Shown piece by piece: positions 11,346 through 24,600 of a stretch of DNA of 64,000 nucleotides. Source of the stretch: Coffea arabica. Lineage: Eukaryota; Streptophyta; Magnoliopsida; Gentianales; Rubiaceae. Position 1 is the stretch's first letter, and each line of letters opens with the position of its first letter. The translations under genes were made by a program, and so were the position numbers. A model generated the notes under the pieces. It worked only from the letters and a program-made list of their open reading frames with translations. It was not told the DNA's origin and ran no database searches. Location: assembly GCF_036785885.1 (NCBI RefSeq), contig NC_092317.1, forward strand, positions 9,922,501-9,986,500. Direction: 5' to 3'.

Positions 11346-13112
11346 GGGATAATTTCACAAACCTCCCCTGTAGTGTATGACAATTTCACTCGACTCCCCT
11401 CAAATTTTACAAATTACACTGACCTCCCTTATTACAATAAAATGACTATAATGACCTTCACTTAATAAATAATTCATAGTATAATGAAATGAGATTAAAA
11501 AAAAAATAAAAAGAAACCTGACTTCTTTGACTATATTATTTATAAGTTATAATCAACGACGATTCTATGTCACTTACTGTCACTCCGTTCTCATCCATCA
11601 ACCCCTTCCTCTTATAACTCGCTTTTAAATTACTACCAACCATTGCCTATAACTACAGCCAATTACATCACAAGTGATCTCTCAAACTCTATTATATATT
11701 TCTACTCCTCCTTTCTTCTCTTTGGAATTGCCAAATCACAAGTTTAGTTGAGGAATTAGATTTGATGGTTGAAACAAAATCCGATTTCATGGTCAAACTA
11801 AAAGGAGATGAAGAGCCACACAATAACAATGGAACAAATAATGCTGTCATTGGCCAAAAGAGAAAGAGAGACTGAAATTGATAAATTTGCTAACCTATCT
11901 ATCATCTATCAAAAAAACTTTTTAACACGTTAATAAGTACATTTATATTTCTTTTTATGCTTGACAATTGCTGGTTGTGATTCGCTATGGAGATAGAGTT
12001 TCTTCTCTGTATTTAAAATGTTAACATATTTGGGGATTTGATGGTAGGCTAGATTATTTTATTTTGAGAAGCTGTGAGCATTGGGTTTGAAATTTAGGGT
12101 GTGATTAGTTGTAAATATAAATTTGATTTCGGGCAAAATGAATTTCTTGAAGATCTGTATAATAATAATGATGCCTTCCTTCTCTTAAACTTGATTACTC
12201 CAATCCATACCTAAATCTCCCCTAAGGATTTTCTTCAAGACCATAATGTGGCTCATATAGTAGGAGTTAGGGTTGCATACGAACAGAGTCGAGTCAAACT
12301 TTGGTCTAATCGAGCCGAACCTTAACTTAGTTTTATTGAATTTAAACTCAAACTCGAGCTCAAGGAGCTGACAATTTTGAAACTGGAGCTCGAGCTCAAA
12401 AAATAAAAACAATTATTTTATTTTTTAAAAAATAAATAAAATAATATTTTTTCTTAATAAATATTAAAATATTAATGATATATATGTAATTTTACTATTA
12501 AAATAAAAAAATATATATGTACTTGATTTGAGCTCGAGTTCGAGCTCGATTTCGACTCGGCCAACTTGAGTTCAATATTGATCGAGCTTGAGTCGAGCTT
12601 GACTCGAGCGGCTCGTGAACAGTTCGATTCGTTTGCACCCCTAGTAGGAGCTGAGCTACTTAGATGGAATCAAATCATGGCATCCTATGTTGAAAATTAT
12701 GCAAATATAAGGGTAGTTGATTGTGATTTATCATTCCATGAAATCATACAGTAAGAATATTTCTGAAAGATGGAACGAATCTTCAAAATTGAATGCATGC
12801 TTTGGGAGAAGCAATTTTATGACTATGATGATGGAATTTCTTGAATTTAGAAATTGGAATTAGACTATTTGTTAGGCTAGTTTGTTAGTATAGTGGGTTT
12901 TGTTGAAATATGGAAGAAATCAATCGGCAAAATAATTTTTGTTTTATTTTTTGATAAAAAGGGTAGTTTAGGATTTTTGAGAAAAATATAGGCTTTTGGA
13001 CCTATATTGTTATATAAATAGTAAAAGCAATGGATATAGGTGTAATTTAATAAACTTGAGAGGAGCTCTCTGCAATTGTCAGAATCTTAGGGGAGGTTTA
13101 TGAAATTATCCC
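11346..13112. mobile_element. MULE-like non-autonomous element with 9-bp target duplication
   Basis: The ends are inverted repeats: left GGGATAATTTCACAAACC, right (read inward) GGGATAATTTCATAAACC, each followed by TCCCCT. They are flanked by TTTTCCTAT (11337-11345) and TTTTCGTAT (13113-13121), a 9-bp duplication with one mismatch, as expected for Mutator-like transposition. At 1767 bp it has no recognisable transposase. A smaller hAT-like element is nested inside at 12267-12642. Confidence 0.7.
12267..12642. mobile_element. Small hAT-like MITE nested in the MULE-like element
   Basis: About 376 bp flanked by the exact 8-bp duplication AGTAGGAG (12259-12266 and 12643-12650). Ends are imperfect inverted repeats: left AGGGTTGCATACGAAC, right (read inward) AGGGGTGCAAACGAAT. 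The interior is palindromic in character, with repeated CGAGCTCGA/TCGAGCTTGA words near both ends. An 8-bp duplication indicates the hAT superfamily. No coding sequence. Confidence 0.7.
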
Positions 13113-13121
13113 TTTTCGTAT

Positions 13122-13788
13122 TCTTAAGTTTGAACTAATGTTTAATAGTATAAATGCACCATATGCTTGTGAGTTTGAATTTTCTTTCGAAATTTTGAGG
13201 AACTAATATTTGGAAAGTTTATTAATCAACTTTTTCTACCAAGGCACAATATTCTTCAACTCTAGAAATATTCGAATATAAATTATTACCTCATGAAATG
13301 TTTTATCAGGAGCTGATTAAGATGTAATTGGTCTATGTCCATAATACACTGGCTTCGGTAGGTGAGTGTGATGAGATCATCAATGATCTTACCACGTGAT
13401 TTGAAGATTATAAGTATTATCTATAGTAAATCTGACAATTGTTAGGCCTCTTAAAACTAATGATTAGTCTAAGACCCTATTTGATAACTCAGTTCAGCAT
13501 TTAAATTTAATGGATTCAAATCTTAATATATTCAAACCGTTGATAACAAAAAATTGAACATTTGAATAATTAAATGACACTGAATTTTTTAGACAAAATT
13601 TGCTCCCAAAATTAAGTGATAAACTATTCACTTATCACTGAATGTGATATACACTCAAATGTATTATATTTAATATTTAAGAATTCATTAATTTAATAGA
13701 TTCAGACTTTAAATTTTAGATTTCAGATTTCAGTTTTATCAAACAACTCATTGGATGATCAAAAGATTTTGCTTTTACTTTGTTTTAT
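13122..13788. other. AT-rich intergenic DNA
   Basis: No frame of note, no homology to other parts of the window that I can see, and no structural repeat. It lies between two MULE-like elements. Confidence 0.5.
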
Positions 13789-14716
13789 GGGATAATAACA
13801 TAAAACTCCCCTAAGGTTTCTCTTAATATCATCTAACACCTCTAAAGTTTTAAAAAATATTACTTACATCCATTTTGTTATTTGTGTTACAAAATTATTG
13901 AAAAATCTAAACTGTCCTTTCGCTTGCTAAATAAAAATGCTCTTAAGCCACTTTGTTTATTCCAAGAAAGCCATCACCTAAAAAACAATTTGTAGTAGTA
14001 CCACTGCATCACAATGCTACAGTCCATAAAATATAAATTTTAAAAACAAAAAAGATATTTACAAAGAAAAACATTAGCATAATTTAACTCTATATGCTCA
14101 AAATTAATTTCTTATAAACCATTGTTTATTCCAAGAAAATCATCACCTAAAAACAATCTATAGTAGTACTACCACATCACAATGCTACAGTCCATAAAAA
14201 TATAAATTTGAAAAGCAAAAAAGATATTTACAAAGAAATACATTAGTGTAATTTAACTCTATATGCTCAAAATTAATTTCTTATAAACCTTAGATTTTCT
14301 TCCAACTTATTGTCAATCCATGTCCAAGCCTTTAAATTATACTGATCATTATAAAAATCAATTCAAAATAATCAAAGAAATCATACCCCCACTCTATCAC
14401 AATCACAAAATTTAAAAGATAAATAAAATTGAATTTACTATTACTTATAAATAAAAAAATCATATAGTCATCCAAAAAAAAAAAAGAATAAGAAAGAATG
14501 TTGGAGAAAGAAGAAATAGAAGAAAGTGACTTGTGTTACCTTTTTTTTAAAATTTTTTGAGCTCCATTTATTTGATATGTGAATTACGTATTGAGAGTTA
14601 ATCTAGTTTTTTTTTTTTTTTTGCAATTATTAGGGGACATAAGTGATATTTTCAAAACCTTTGGAGTGCCAAGTGATATTAGTAGAAATCTCAAGGAAGA
14701 TTTTTGATATTATCCC
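13789..14716. mobile_element. MULE-like non-autonomous element, second copy type
   Basis: Ends are inverted: left GGGATAATAACATAAAAC, right (read inward) GGGATAATATCAAAAATC. Both are followed by a CCT-rich word and then TCTYTTAATATCA-like sequence, so the inverted repeat extends about 40 bases with mismatches. It has the same end family as 1779 and 11346-13112. Flanks TTGTTTTAT and TTGTCATGT agree at 6 of 9 bases, so the target duplication is weak. Two near-identical internal stretches (about 13955-14110 and 14115-14285, sharing TATAGTAGTACTACCACATC-type sequence) show an internal tandem duplication. No coding sequence. Confidence 0.55.
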
Positions 14717-15309
14717 TTGTCATGTTTGTTATACAATAAAATTTCTGCTCCAAAAAGCCATACAGGGCATTTGAAGCTATGCTGTTGCTGAGATGGTATA
14801 GTCCCTTGGCCACTCTCTCTGCACTCTTAATATCGGCCCTCCAATATCATAGAGTAATCAAATTATCACAAACCATTCACATTCAAAAAAAAGAAGTTTT
14901 GCGGATAAAGCAGTTCCTTGGCGCAACTATGCACCGCAACATCCTATCAGATGAAAGTACAGTTTTCCAAAATCAATCGTAGGGAATTTGGACTGTTATT
15001 CCTTCGAAACGAGGGATTTAATTACAAGTGTCCGTTGTTACAAATTTTCAGCTGTTCCCGAATTGGTGCAAATTCTACATCGAACTCATAGTTATCCTGC
15101 AACTCCCATGTACCAATTGCGTAGTCCTATGCTATGAATTGTTGTATAGGCATAATAAGATATAACTCAGAATACAAACCTTTTTTTGAATTATTGATCA
15201 GTAGCTTAAATACAATTTGCCAACACTAGATATTTGCTGTCTGGTTATTTGGAGAATAGATCAGTATAAGGTCCACATTTATACTTGAAAAGATAGGTAA
15301 AGAAGGCCT
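14717..15309. other. Intergenic, 3' side of P450-3
   Basis: No convincing gene. A 67-codon plus-strand frame at 14779 has no recognisable domain and is probably chance. Confidence 0.5.
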
Positions 15310-15899
15310 CTAACTAGAATGTGGAATAGCTACTGCAAATACAGGATTTTTTCTGTGGTTGGTGAGACCAGTGGCTTCAGACATGTACAAATCGTGTGGT
15401 TTAGCTCCATCAGTCCATGCAAAATCAAACTTGTATACCAATTTTGCCAATGCAAGCTCGTTGACAGCCACAACAAAGGTAGTACCAGGGCAACCCCTGC
15501 TTCCAGCTCCAAATGGAATCAACTCAGAGTTAAAACCTCGAAAATCGATCGTACTATTCAAGAACCTCTCTGGTTAAAATTCGGCAGGCTGATTCCAAGC
15601 AATGGATCTCGTAAAATTGCCCAAGCAATTACCATTACTGCTGCACCTGCTGGTATATCATACACCATTATCCTAACGTGTTTAGTTGATTCTCGACGAA
15701 TGAAATAATGAGATTGGAGTATGAAGTCGTAAAGTCTCCTTGATCACTGCTTTCAAGTACTCCATTTTGTGTAAATCATCTTCAGTGATTTCCGATTTTC
15801 CTTCAGTTAATTGTCTTACCTCAGTTTGCAATTTCTCCAGGCCCCAGAAGTTCAGACATTGGCCACTCCATATTGAATCAGTCCTGCAGCAAACACGTC
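15310..15899 (-). pseudogene. P450-3: exon 2 only, decayed CYP71-type P450
   Basis: The intron acceptor is intact (exon from 15899, DVFAAG). The I-helix AGTDTT is broken by small deletions: after GCAGG the frame slips and the [10 protein letters not shown] stretch lies in another frame. PERF is preceded by an in-frame TAA (near 15571). The C-terminal part from 15561 is open and retains a haem loop of altered form, PFGAGSRGCPG, where Ser replaces the usual Arg before Gly-Cys ([10 protein letters not shown] in sister copies). It ends at a natural stop at 15310. No exon 1 is found upstream before P450-4 or anywhere to 17.3 kb. Confidence 0.8.
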
Positions 15900-16733
15900 C
15901 TAATCATGGCATTTGAAAAAGAAAAAGGAAATGCTGTTTTATTGAAAAAAAATGACATTCAAAGTTGAAAAACTTATAGGATAAGAAGATAACCCTTATT
16001 AACGTCAAACACATCTTTTCTATTTCAAAGTTGACGTGGATTATATGATTGTTTATCTGAAAGTTGAATTGTATACCATAACAAAACAAAACTATAGGGT
16101 AGCATAATAATTTGTTCTATTTTTTGATACTCTGACATTGATTTTATCTCTCACTTACAATTAAAAAAATCTAAAAAGTGTGTCAAATCATGTCTCTAGT
16201 TTAGGTGGGGTGCTTACCTTTTCCTTAGGTGTATAGACTTCAATTTTGAAGGTTCTTGATAATATCAAGGAAAGGTTTATTTCCTTAGCTAAGGGAAATG
16301 TTTATTTCCCTCTCCAATATTAATAATATCAAGGTCACTGTAAAGCTTAACTAATACGATTAAAATTAATGACAATTATTTGTTAATTAGTGCAAAGCTT
16401 AACTTATACGATTGCTTAGTGCCTTAGTTGTCTTTTGATTTTCTTATTGAGCAATAAGAACGCAAACCAACCTGCTAGTGAAACATGAATTCACGAGTAA
16501 CACTCTAATATTAAAGTGATAGACCATAAAAATAGTGAGTGTAGGCAACACTAATATCATCACCCAACCACATAGCTACCATCTCAATGTTACATATTTC
16601 AGGGAGAATTTCCAAGAGCTACATGCAGGCTAAATATAACAGGCAAGACAATTTACATAAGTTCTCAACTTGATCTTGTAAACCTTGCCCTAGGACATGC
16701 TAAACTTCTCTGTTCTCTGTGCCAGGAGAGAAA
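15900..16733. other. Spacer between P450-3 and P450-4
   Basis: AT-rich, with no exon 1 remnant recognisable. Words such as CTTAACTAATACGATTAAAATTAAT (near 16345) recur at about 40260, so scattered shared repeat sequence is present. No gene is called. Confidence 0.45.
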
Positions 16734-17341
16734 CTAAGGAGAATATGGAGTGGCAACAACAAGTATAGGAAGTTTTCTATGCACATCGATGCCACCAGCT
16801 TCAGTCATGTCCATGTCCTCTAGTTTTCCTCCATCAAGCAAGGCAAAGGCAAATTTGCGCCGTAATTTTGCTAATGCAAGTTCATTGATAGCCATGGCAA
16901 AGGTCTTACTGGGGCATCCCCTTCAGCCGGCAACAAATGGGATCAACTCAAACTTTGAAAATCTAGACCAACATTCAGAAATCTCTCTGGCTGAAATTCC
17001 TCGGGCTTCTCCCAAAGCAAAGGGTCTCTTCCAATTGCCGCCCATGCGTTAACGATTAGTCGTGTTCGAATTGGTATGTCATACCCCATTACGTTGATGT
17101 CTCGAGTTGATTCTCGAGGAACTAGAAATGGAACTGGGAAATGAAGCCGCAGAGTTTCCTTAATTACTAGCTTTAAACACTGCATTTTGTCAAAATCATC
17201 CTCAGTTATCTCTGATTTTCCTTGGCCTATAGCTCTGACCTCATTTTGCAATTTCTCCATGACCTTGGGGTCTCTTAGAAGCTCTAACATCACCCATTCC
17301 ATGACTGTATGAGTGGTATCAGTTCCAGCTGCAAACATGTC
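16734..17341 (-). pseudogene. P450-4: exon 2 only, stop codon in the haem loop
   Basis: The exon starts at 17341 ([16 protein letters not shown]), with an intact I-helix AGTDTT, K-helix ETLR, and PERF in EEFQPERF. Just after that (near 16945-16960) a deletion removes several codons and shifts the frame. The haem loop then reads PFVAG, TGA, RGCPS: a stop replaces the first Arg, and the Gly two after the Cys is Ser. The remaining C-terminus ([32 protein letters not shown], stop at 16734) stays similar to the family. No exon 1 exists upstream: the copia LTR begins about 100 bases beyond the exon. Confidence 0.85.
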
Positions 17342-17753
17342 CTAATCATGCAAAATAGAAGCCAATTGTTAATAAGTTGATGTAAAGTGCAGTTTTATAT
17401 ATTATATGCCTTAAAGAGTGGTGATTTTTACCATGATCACGTGGGATCTTTAATCCAAAGTTGGACTTATATGTGAATAATTATGTATTATAAACTATTA
17501 AATAAGGTTAAATTCAATTAAAATAATTAATTATGGTTTGGGTTTTAATATATCTAATAGGATGTAAGCCTTTAATGTGTAGAAATTTAAGGGTAATTTC
17601 TATTTCTATGATGGGCTGAAATAGAAATCTAAAAAATAACAGAAAAGTTATCTATAAATAGGGTTATGATCTCTAGATCACACGTGTTCTTATTTGTCGT
17701 ATTTTTAGTCCCTCAAAATAACTCTTTTCTAATATCCCATCGTTAGAAAAGAT

Positions 17754-19080
17754 TGGTGGCTGTCAAACTACAAAAAATAAAATTTATATGAAGACCTACT
17801 CCCAAAACCGAGCGAATATAGTGGTGAGTAGGGTCTCCTCAGGGAACTGGTAGATTTATCACACACAGAGAATTTGGGGGGTTTTAGAAAGGAAGATAAA
17901 GAACAAATTAAAGATGTAAGGTTACTGAATTTTCAACTGCAAGAAGTGCAGTAACTACAGAATACAATAAACAATTAATTGATACAACCTAGTTAAGGAG
18001 ATAATTTCGGCACCGGCACACGCAATTGATCATAGATACCTGAATCAATTCACACGTTCGCAAATAAATTGGTTAAAGCAATTTAACAACTTCCAAACTA
18101 CCAATCTCTTCTTAATTATATGGTGGTTCACAGATGCTCATAAACCACTCCCTTATAAAATAGACAACCCCAAAGACGCTTGTGGGATTTAATCTATTCA
18201 CAACTTTAGGAATTAGAGAGACCCGATTCTAATTAACAAACACATGTGGGAGTTCATTTAAACTAGATTAACTATTCCGATGATCCAGATTAAATTACTT
18301 GCGAGGCAATGAAATTGTGCCGTTTGCCACTAATTTTAAGACGATCAAGTGATACGCTCCCCCGTCTTAATTGGCAGTATACTATTCAGACAATTGAATA
18401 ATTGGCCACATTAATCCAATAGATCCAAACAATAATAGCCTATTGAAACAAAAAATAATTAAATACCCACGAACACAGAATTCAAAATAGCGCAAAATAA
18501 TTAAAAAGATCTCACAATTGTCTGTGCACCGAACTTTGATTATTCCTCAACTAGATAAAGGAGTTTAGCCTTGCCTCATGATGAAGACACAATCCAAAGC
18601 TTTAATGTAATTTTTGTTCATGAAAAAAGTAAAGCAACTCGAAATCCCAACTCACGTTAGGAAGAAAAGAAAAAGATGACAAGTCCGTCTACTAGTCGGT
18701 TGCTTTTGCTCTTTTAAAGTAATTTCGCTGTCGCCGTCGCCGCTCTTTCCTTATTTTTCTCCTTGAGTTGTTGCCAAAAGAGTCTCTGAAGATGTTTCCT
18801 AATCCTACGTAGCTTCAGAACGTATCTCCCAACAGTAGTGGCGGCTTCCAAGAATAAGTCTGCGGTCCGTCCTTTTCACACAACTCTGCGGTCTTTGACA
18901 TAGGTACGCTTTGGAACGACTAGTCTTCTGGAATTTGGCCTCTTTTCATCACTTTTGACACCAATCATCTGCAACTAACACAAATACCAATTACGAGTAG
19001 AAACCCATTACTTTACATAATAAATGGCTAAAATTGAGATCAAATATCATCAAATAAAATACACAATTGTCTCACTATCA
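17754..19080 (-). repeat. 3' LTR of the outer Athila
   Basis: 1327 bp, alignable over its length with 35640-37014. It differs by many substitutions and a few indels; for example about 40 bp present near 36640-36680 is missing here near 18735. The polypurine tract lies directly beside it at 19081-19094. Long divergence between the LTRs means an old insertion. Confidence 0.9.
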
Positions 19081-19239
19081 AATCCCCCCACACTAAGACA
19101 ATGCTTGTCCTCAATGGAGTAAAGAAAAATAGAAATAAAAAAGAAAGGAATGGGAGCTTCCTTAAAGGCCAAACAAGTGCACGAAAGCATTATGGGGGAG
19201 GAGGGTGAGGCGATTGAAAGCTAATGTGGGCAAAGAAGG

Positions 19240-20439
19240 CTACCAAATTTTCTATCTAAATAGTAGAACGGACCTGCAAGGCTGCGAGGCAATCATCCAA
19301 ACGCTCAACTCGGTCGCCCAACTCATGAATGGAATTCTGCAGAGTACAGAATTGGGTGTCCCAAGAGAATGGAGCAGTGGAGAAGGAAGGACCTTCCTGA
19401 CCAGTCTCTGAGGTGGGCTCAATAAGAGGGACCCGGGGTTGGGGCACACTATCTCCTGGAGGTGTTATCTGATAGGCATCACCCACCTTGCGAATAACAC
19501 CATTCGCTCCAAACTGTACAGGTCCAAAGGCTCAAGCTCGCGAGCCAAGGTGAGCTTGTGGTCCTTATCAAGGTCCAGCACACCCAAATGGACCGCCAAA
19601 TGCATGATGAGCGAACCCATAATCAAGGGCTTATGGCGCTTGTGAAGGATGAACTGCAACTGAGAGGCCACCTAACAGCCAAAGTTGACCGGCACCTTAT
19701 TACGCATACACCAGAGGAAATAGAGAAAATAGAATTCCGCTTTGGCGAGAGTGCCAGAGGAATCCTTCCATCCCGAGAAGTTATAGGCCAGAAACCTGTG
19801 AATGACTTTCAGCACTGGATTTTTGAGATACAAGGCCCTAGACTGACTCAGGTCGTAGAACTGAGTGTCTGTGGACCACTCCCTCCATATTTCGATATAG
19901 TTGCTCGCAAAGGGTTAAGTGAAGTCACAAGCGCTATTGATATAAGTCCCAGAGGTAAGGGTGTCCTCACTCACAAACCCCAAAATCAAGTTAAACTCAT
20001 TAATGGAATGCTCTTGTGGGGTACCCCGCAGCCTATATTTGATCACCCCCGGTGTGTCTAAAGCTAGAAAATCAAACTTCTTAAATTGGAAGGTGGTGTA
20101 AAATTCATAACAAAGTTACTCATACGAAGGATAGTTAATATCCAGGTATTGATCCCACCAAATGGCAGAAAGCAACTGCTCTACTTCCCTAGCAATGTTC
20201 AACTAGTCGAGAGTCGGGGGATGGAAACACTTACATGGGGTGAATGGACGCACCACTAAGGAGCTCAATCATTCCTTCTGCTTCGGGGTGAGATCCTTTA
20301 GAGGTTTCTCCCACACCCCAGGAGACAAAGTACTCCTAGACAGTCCTAATTGGGACCTAGTGGGAGGTTGAATCGGGGCCCGCTTCTTCCGAGAGTTGGA
20401 ACCTGATGCATCAGAAGGGGTGGCTTTTTTTGAAGCCAT
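19240..20439 (-). pseudogene. Extra 3' ORF of the outer Athila (decayed)
   Basis: It starts at the ATG at 20439 (MASKKATPSDASGSNSRKKR). It then runs through several stops in a mostly constant frame: LCYEFYTTFQFKKFDF, VIKYRLRGTPQEHSINEFN, LILGFVSEDTLTSG, FLAYNFSGWKDSSGTLAKAE, YFLYFLWCMRNKVPVNFG. This kind of protein follows pol in Athila elements (the Athila ORF1 / plant transposon-protein family). Its role is not known; an envelope-like function has been suggested for this position but nothing here shows a signal peptide or anchor. It sits between integrase and the 3' LTR, with about 1.2 kb of GC-rich non-coding DNA (20440-21633) in between. Confidence 0.6.
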
Positions 20440-21633
20440 ATAAGGGCAAAGATGTCTATTACACAAGCACAGAGCCGACAAGAAAACACCAAATAGAGAG
20501 AAGAGACCACAAATGACAACACCCACAGTCAACGAACAATTGATGGAGAAGAAACAAAGATACCCCACTAGCGTCACCAAGGCAAATAAAAGTGATAAAG
20601 GCAGACACGGAACGCTCCCGAAATATAGTCAACAATCAAATTCACCCAATCACAACCAACAAATATCCCCAACCCAATAAGAGGATGAAATTAAACAGGA
20701 GAAACTCTATTTTTGAGTCACTAGTTGGAAAAAAGAAGAGTAGATAAGGGTACCACTCTGCAAAGCCGCGGAGATCAGCTACAGCGAGCGGATTCCAGCG
20801 ACGGTCGGGGCGGCAGTTGGAGATGGCAGCGGCGGATGTCCGTGGGTTGCGTGTAGGAAATCGAGAGGCAGGGTGGCAAAAGGATGGCGGTGGCACGCTC
20901 AAAGATAATGGGTTGCGTTGTGGGTGAGGCGGTAGTGTGCGCGAGGAGGAAGTGAGCAGTGGCGGATGTTGGTAGTGGCGGAGGGCCGCAGTCGCGCTTG
21001 AGAGAGAGAATCAGGCAGTGACGGAGCGGCGATAGCATCGACATCAATCGCACAAGAAAGAAAGAGACGCGTGCAGTGGCGGCGATGGCGATGGCGACGA
21101 TGGTATGCTGCGAAAATGGGGGGAACCAGGGAAGACAAAAGGAGAAAAGACAAGAAAAGAAAAGAAAAAAATAGAAAAATAGGGTTTAGAGTGGGTCCAG
21201 TCACTTTTTACTTTTGTTGTCGCAATGATTGGAAGGCGCGGGCATGCTCTGGAAGCCGAAGTCATCTGCCTCCCTTGTTGTAACAGGACCAATGCGATTC
21301 ATTGTGCGGCGTGGGCACGCCTTAGAAGCTTAAGTCTTCTATTCATCAATGTTTAAACGCGCCCATTTGCATTTAACACAATGTGTGAGCACGTCTTGGA
21401 AGGGAAAGTCTTCTGCCCAAGAATATTGCCTCTAATCTAAAATTAAACTTCACAGGACATATCCATGACCTGAAATAAAGAATTTCTGTCAATAGGAACC
21501 CAAACACCCTAATTTTGAACACATAAATATGAAATAAAAACACAAACATGACTAAAAATTGAAACTTTTGGATTGCCTTCCAAGCAGTGCCTCTATTTAA
21601 CGTCTGTGGCTAGACCAAAAGTAATTTAACAAA
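20440..21633 (-). other. Non-coding spacer of the outer Athila between pol and the 3' ORF
   Basis: GC-rich with GGCGGC-type words and a purine tract (about 21120-21175). Overlapping frames on both strands are by-products of that composition. The GCGTGGGCACG words near 21310 have counterparts in the inner Athila tail (GCGGGCACGTCATGAG), so this is the shared 3' untranslated region of the family. Confidence 0.6.
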
Positions 21634-24600
21634 TTAATTAGAATAGGGGTCGAGCAAATGGACCTCCTCCATAGTGCCAATTTCTGAAACATCAATAAAC
21701 GGCTTGAGATGATGACCATTAATCTTAAAACTTTTGCCAGTCTCTAAGTTTCTAATTTCAACTACACCACTAGAAAAAACGTTGGCAATCACATATGGTC
21801 CAATCCATCGGGACTGCAACTTACATGGCATGAATTTCAACCGAGAGTTTGTGCGTTCTTTGTAAAATCGTGCATTGTCGCAAGCCTCCAAGCAGATCTC
21901 CTCCTACTCTTGAAGTTAGAGCTTTCTTTTCTTGCCGTCTCTATCCGTGTTCAAATTACACTGTTTAACTACTCAAAATGCACAATGTTCAATTGCAACA
22001 GGTAAATTACACATCTTATCATAAACCAACCTATATGGAGACATTCCGATTGGTATTTTATACGCCGTGCAATATGCCCACAATATATTATCCAGTCGGG
22101 TACTCCAATCCTTGCGATTTTGGTTGATCATTTTCTCCAAAATACTTTTAATCTCGTGATTAGAGACCTCCGCATGCCCCTTGGTCTGCGGGTAGTAGGT
22201 AGTACTAACTTGATGGTAAACTCCATACTTACGCATCAATACTTCAATGGTGCGATTGCAGAAATAAGTATCTTGATCACTGATAATCGCTCTTGGCACA
22301 CCAAACCTACTAAAGATATTGGATTTAAGAAATCTTGCAACGACTCGTGAGTCATTAGTTCGGGTAACCTTTGTTTCTACCCATTTTGATACATAGTCTA
22401 CTGTTAACATAATAAAAAGAATACCAAAAGAACTGGAAAACGGTCCCATAAAATCCATACTCCAAACATCAAAGATTTCACAAAATAACATAGGAACCTG
22501 AGGCATTTCATCTTTGTGGGATAAACTCCTAAACTTTTGGCATTTTTCACATCTTTTTGCAAAACAAGTAAGCATCATGAAACAAGATTTGCCAATAAAA
22601 GTCATAATCAAGTATTTTTTGAGTAGTTCTTATAGGACCAAAGTGACCGCCACAAGCATAATTATGACAATGAGTAAGTATAGATTGAATTTTTTCATTT
22701 GAAACACATCGACGAATAATCTGGTCAGAGTTTATTTTTCACAAATAGGGCTCATTCCAATTGTAATATCGAGAGTCCAATATTATTTTATCCTTCTTAT
22801 TCTTACTCATACCACTTGAAAATTTGTGACTAACCAGAAAGTTAACAATATCAGCATAATAGGGTTCCTCACCTCTAAATTGAAACAAGTGTTCGTCTAA
22901 AAATATCTCAAATATGGGCACTCTCCCTTCTTCTCGAATCAATCGGCTCAAATGGTCTGCCACTGAATTATCTACCCTCTTTCGATCTTTGATCTCCCAA
23001 TCATATTCTTGCAGCAGGAGTATCCAACGAATGAGTCTTGGTTTGGACTCCTTCTTTGCCAAAAGGTATTTCAAGGTTGCATGATCAGAGAAAACTGTTA
23101 CTTTCGATCCTAATAAATACGATCGAAATTTCTCAAAAGCAAAAATAAGTGCTAAAAGCTCCTTCTCTATGGTGGTGAAGTTGCATTGAGTCGGCGACAA
23201 TGTTTTTTACGCATAGCAAATGACATGCCTACACTTTTCACTTCGCTGACCGAGCACAGCTCCCACTGCATACTGACTAGCATCACACATAAGCTAGAAT
23301 AACATGCTCCAGTCCGGAGGTTGAATGATTGGTGTCGTGGTCAACATACTTTTTAGTGTATCAAACGACATTTTACACGTATCTCCAAAATCAAATGGTG
23401 CCTCCTTTTGAAGTAGTCGGGACAATGGTTGTGCAATTCATGAGAAATCCTTGATGAATCATTTGTAGAATCCTGCATGCCCAAAAAAACTACGAATCTC
23501 CTTGATATTAGTAAGGTAAGGTAAGCTAGTAATCAAATCAACCTTTGCTTTATCAATTTCGATACTCCTAAACGAAATGAACATGACCTAAGACTATACA
23601 TTCCTTAACCATAAAATGACATTTTTCATAATTAAGAACCAAATTTGTTTCAATGCATCGCTGTAAAACTTTTGTTAAATGATACAAGTATTGATCAAAC
23701 GAATCACCGTAGACTGTGAAATCATCCAATGAATATGTCAATATAATTTTCAATCATGTCAGAAAAAATACTCATCATGCATCTTTGAAATATTCCTGGA
23801 GCATTACACAACTCAAAAGGCATATGGCGATGGGCAAAAGTGCCAAATGGGCAAGTGAAAGTGGTTTTGTGCTGGTCCTCCTGGGTAACAGTGATTTGAT
23901 AATACCCAGAATAGCCATCAAGGAAGCAAAAAAAAAAACACTTACTTGCCAATCGCTCAAGCATCTCATTGATGAATGGTAATGGGAAATGATCCTTCCT
24001 TGTGACCGCATTCAACTTCCTGAAGTCTATACACATTCTCCACCCATTTTAGAGTCTCATTGGCACCAACTCATTCTTCTCATTCCGCAAAAGTGTAATT
24101 CTAATCTTTTTAAGGACGACATGCACTGGACTTACCCACTCGCTATCGGAGATAGGAAAAATAATTCCTAACTCCAATAGTTTGAGAATCTCCTTCATTA
24201 CCACCTCTTTCATGGCTGGGTTAAGTTTCCTCTAATGTTCCCTTACCGATTTTGCATCTGGTTCAAGTAGAATATGGTGCATGCAAATGGATGGATTTAT
24301 ACCTTTGATATCTGCCAACATCTATCCAATTGCAGGTTTAAATTCTCGCAACACTCTTAAGAGTTTTTCTTCTTGTACTGCTGTCAGATCACTTGCAACG
24401 ATGACCGACAGAGTGTTATGATCTCTCAGAAAAGCATACTTCAAATGCTTTGACAATTCTTTTAATTCCAACTTGGGTGCCTGTTCAACAGAGGGTAAAA
24501 TTCTCTCATTAGAAATAGGTAATGGTAAAAATAAGTCTACTGACCTGTTGGAAAATGCAGGAAGTGAATGAAGTGATATAATTGCTTCTATGGTATCCCC

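Noticed and set aside
19205-20061. Plus-strand frames of 68-167 codons in the outer Athila tail
   Set aside because: They are the reverse strand of the decayed minus-strand 3' ORF, whose protein is recognisable.
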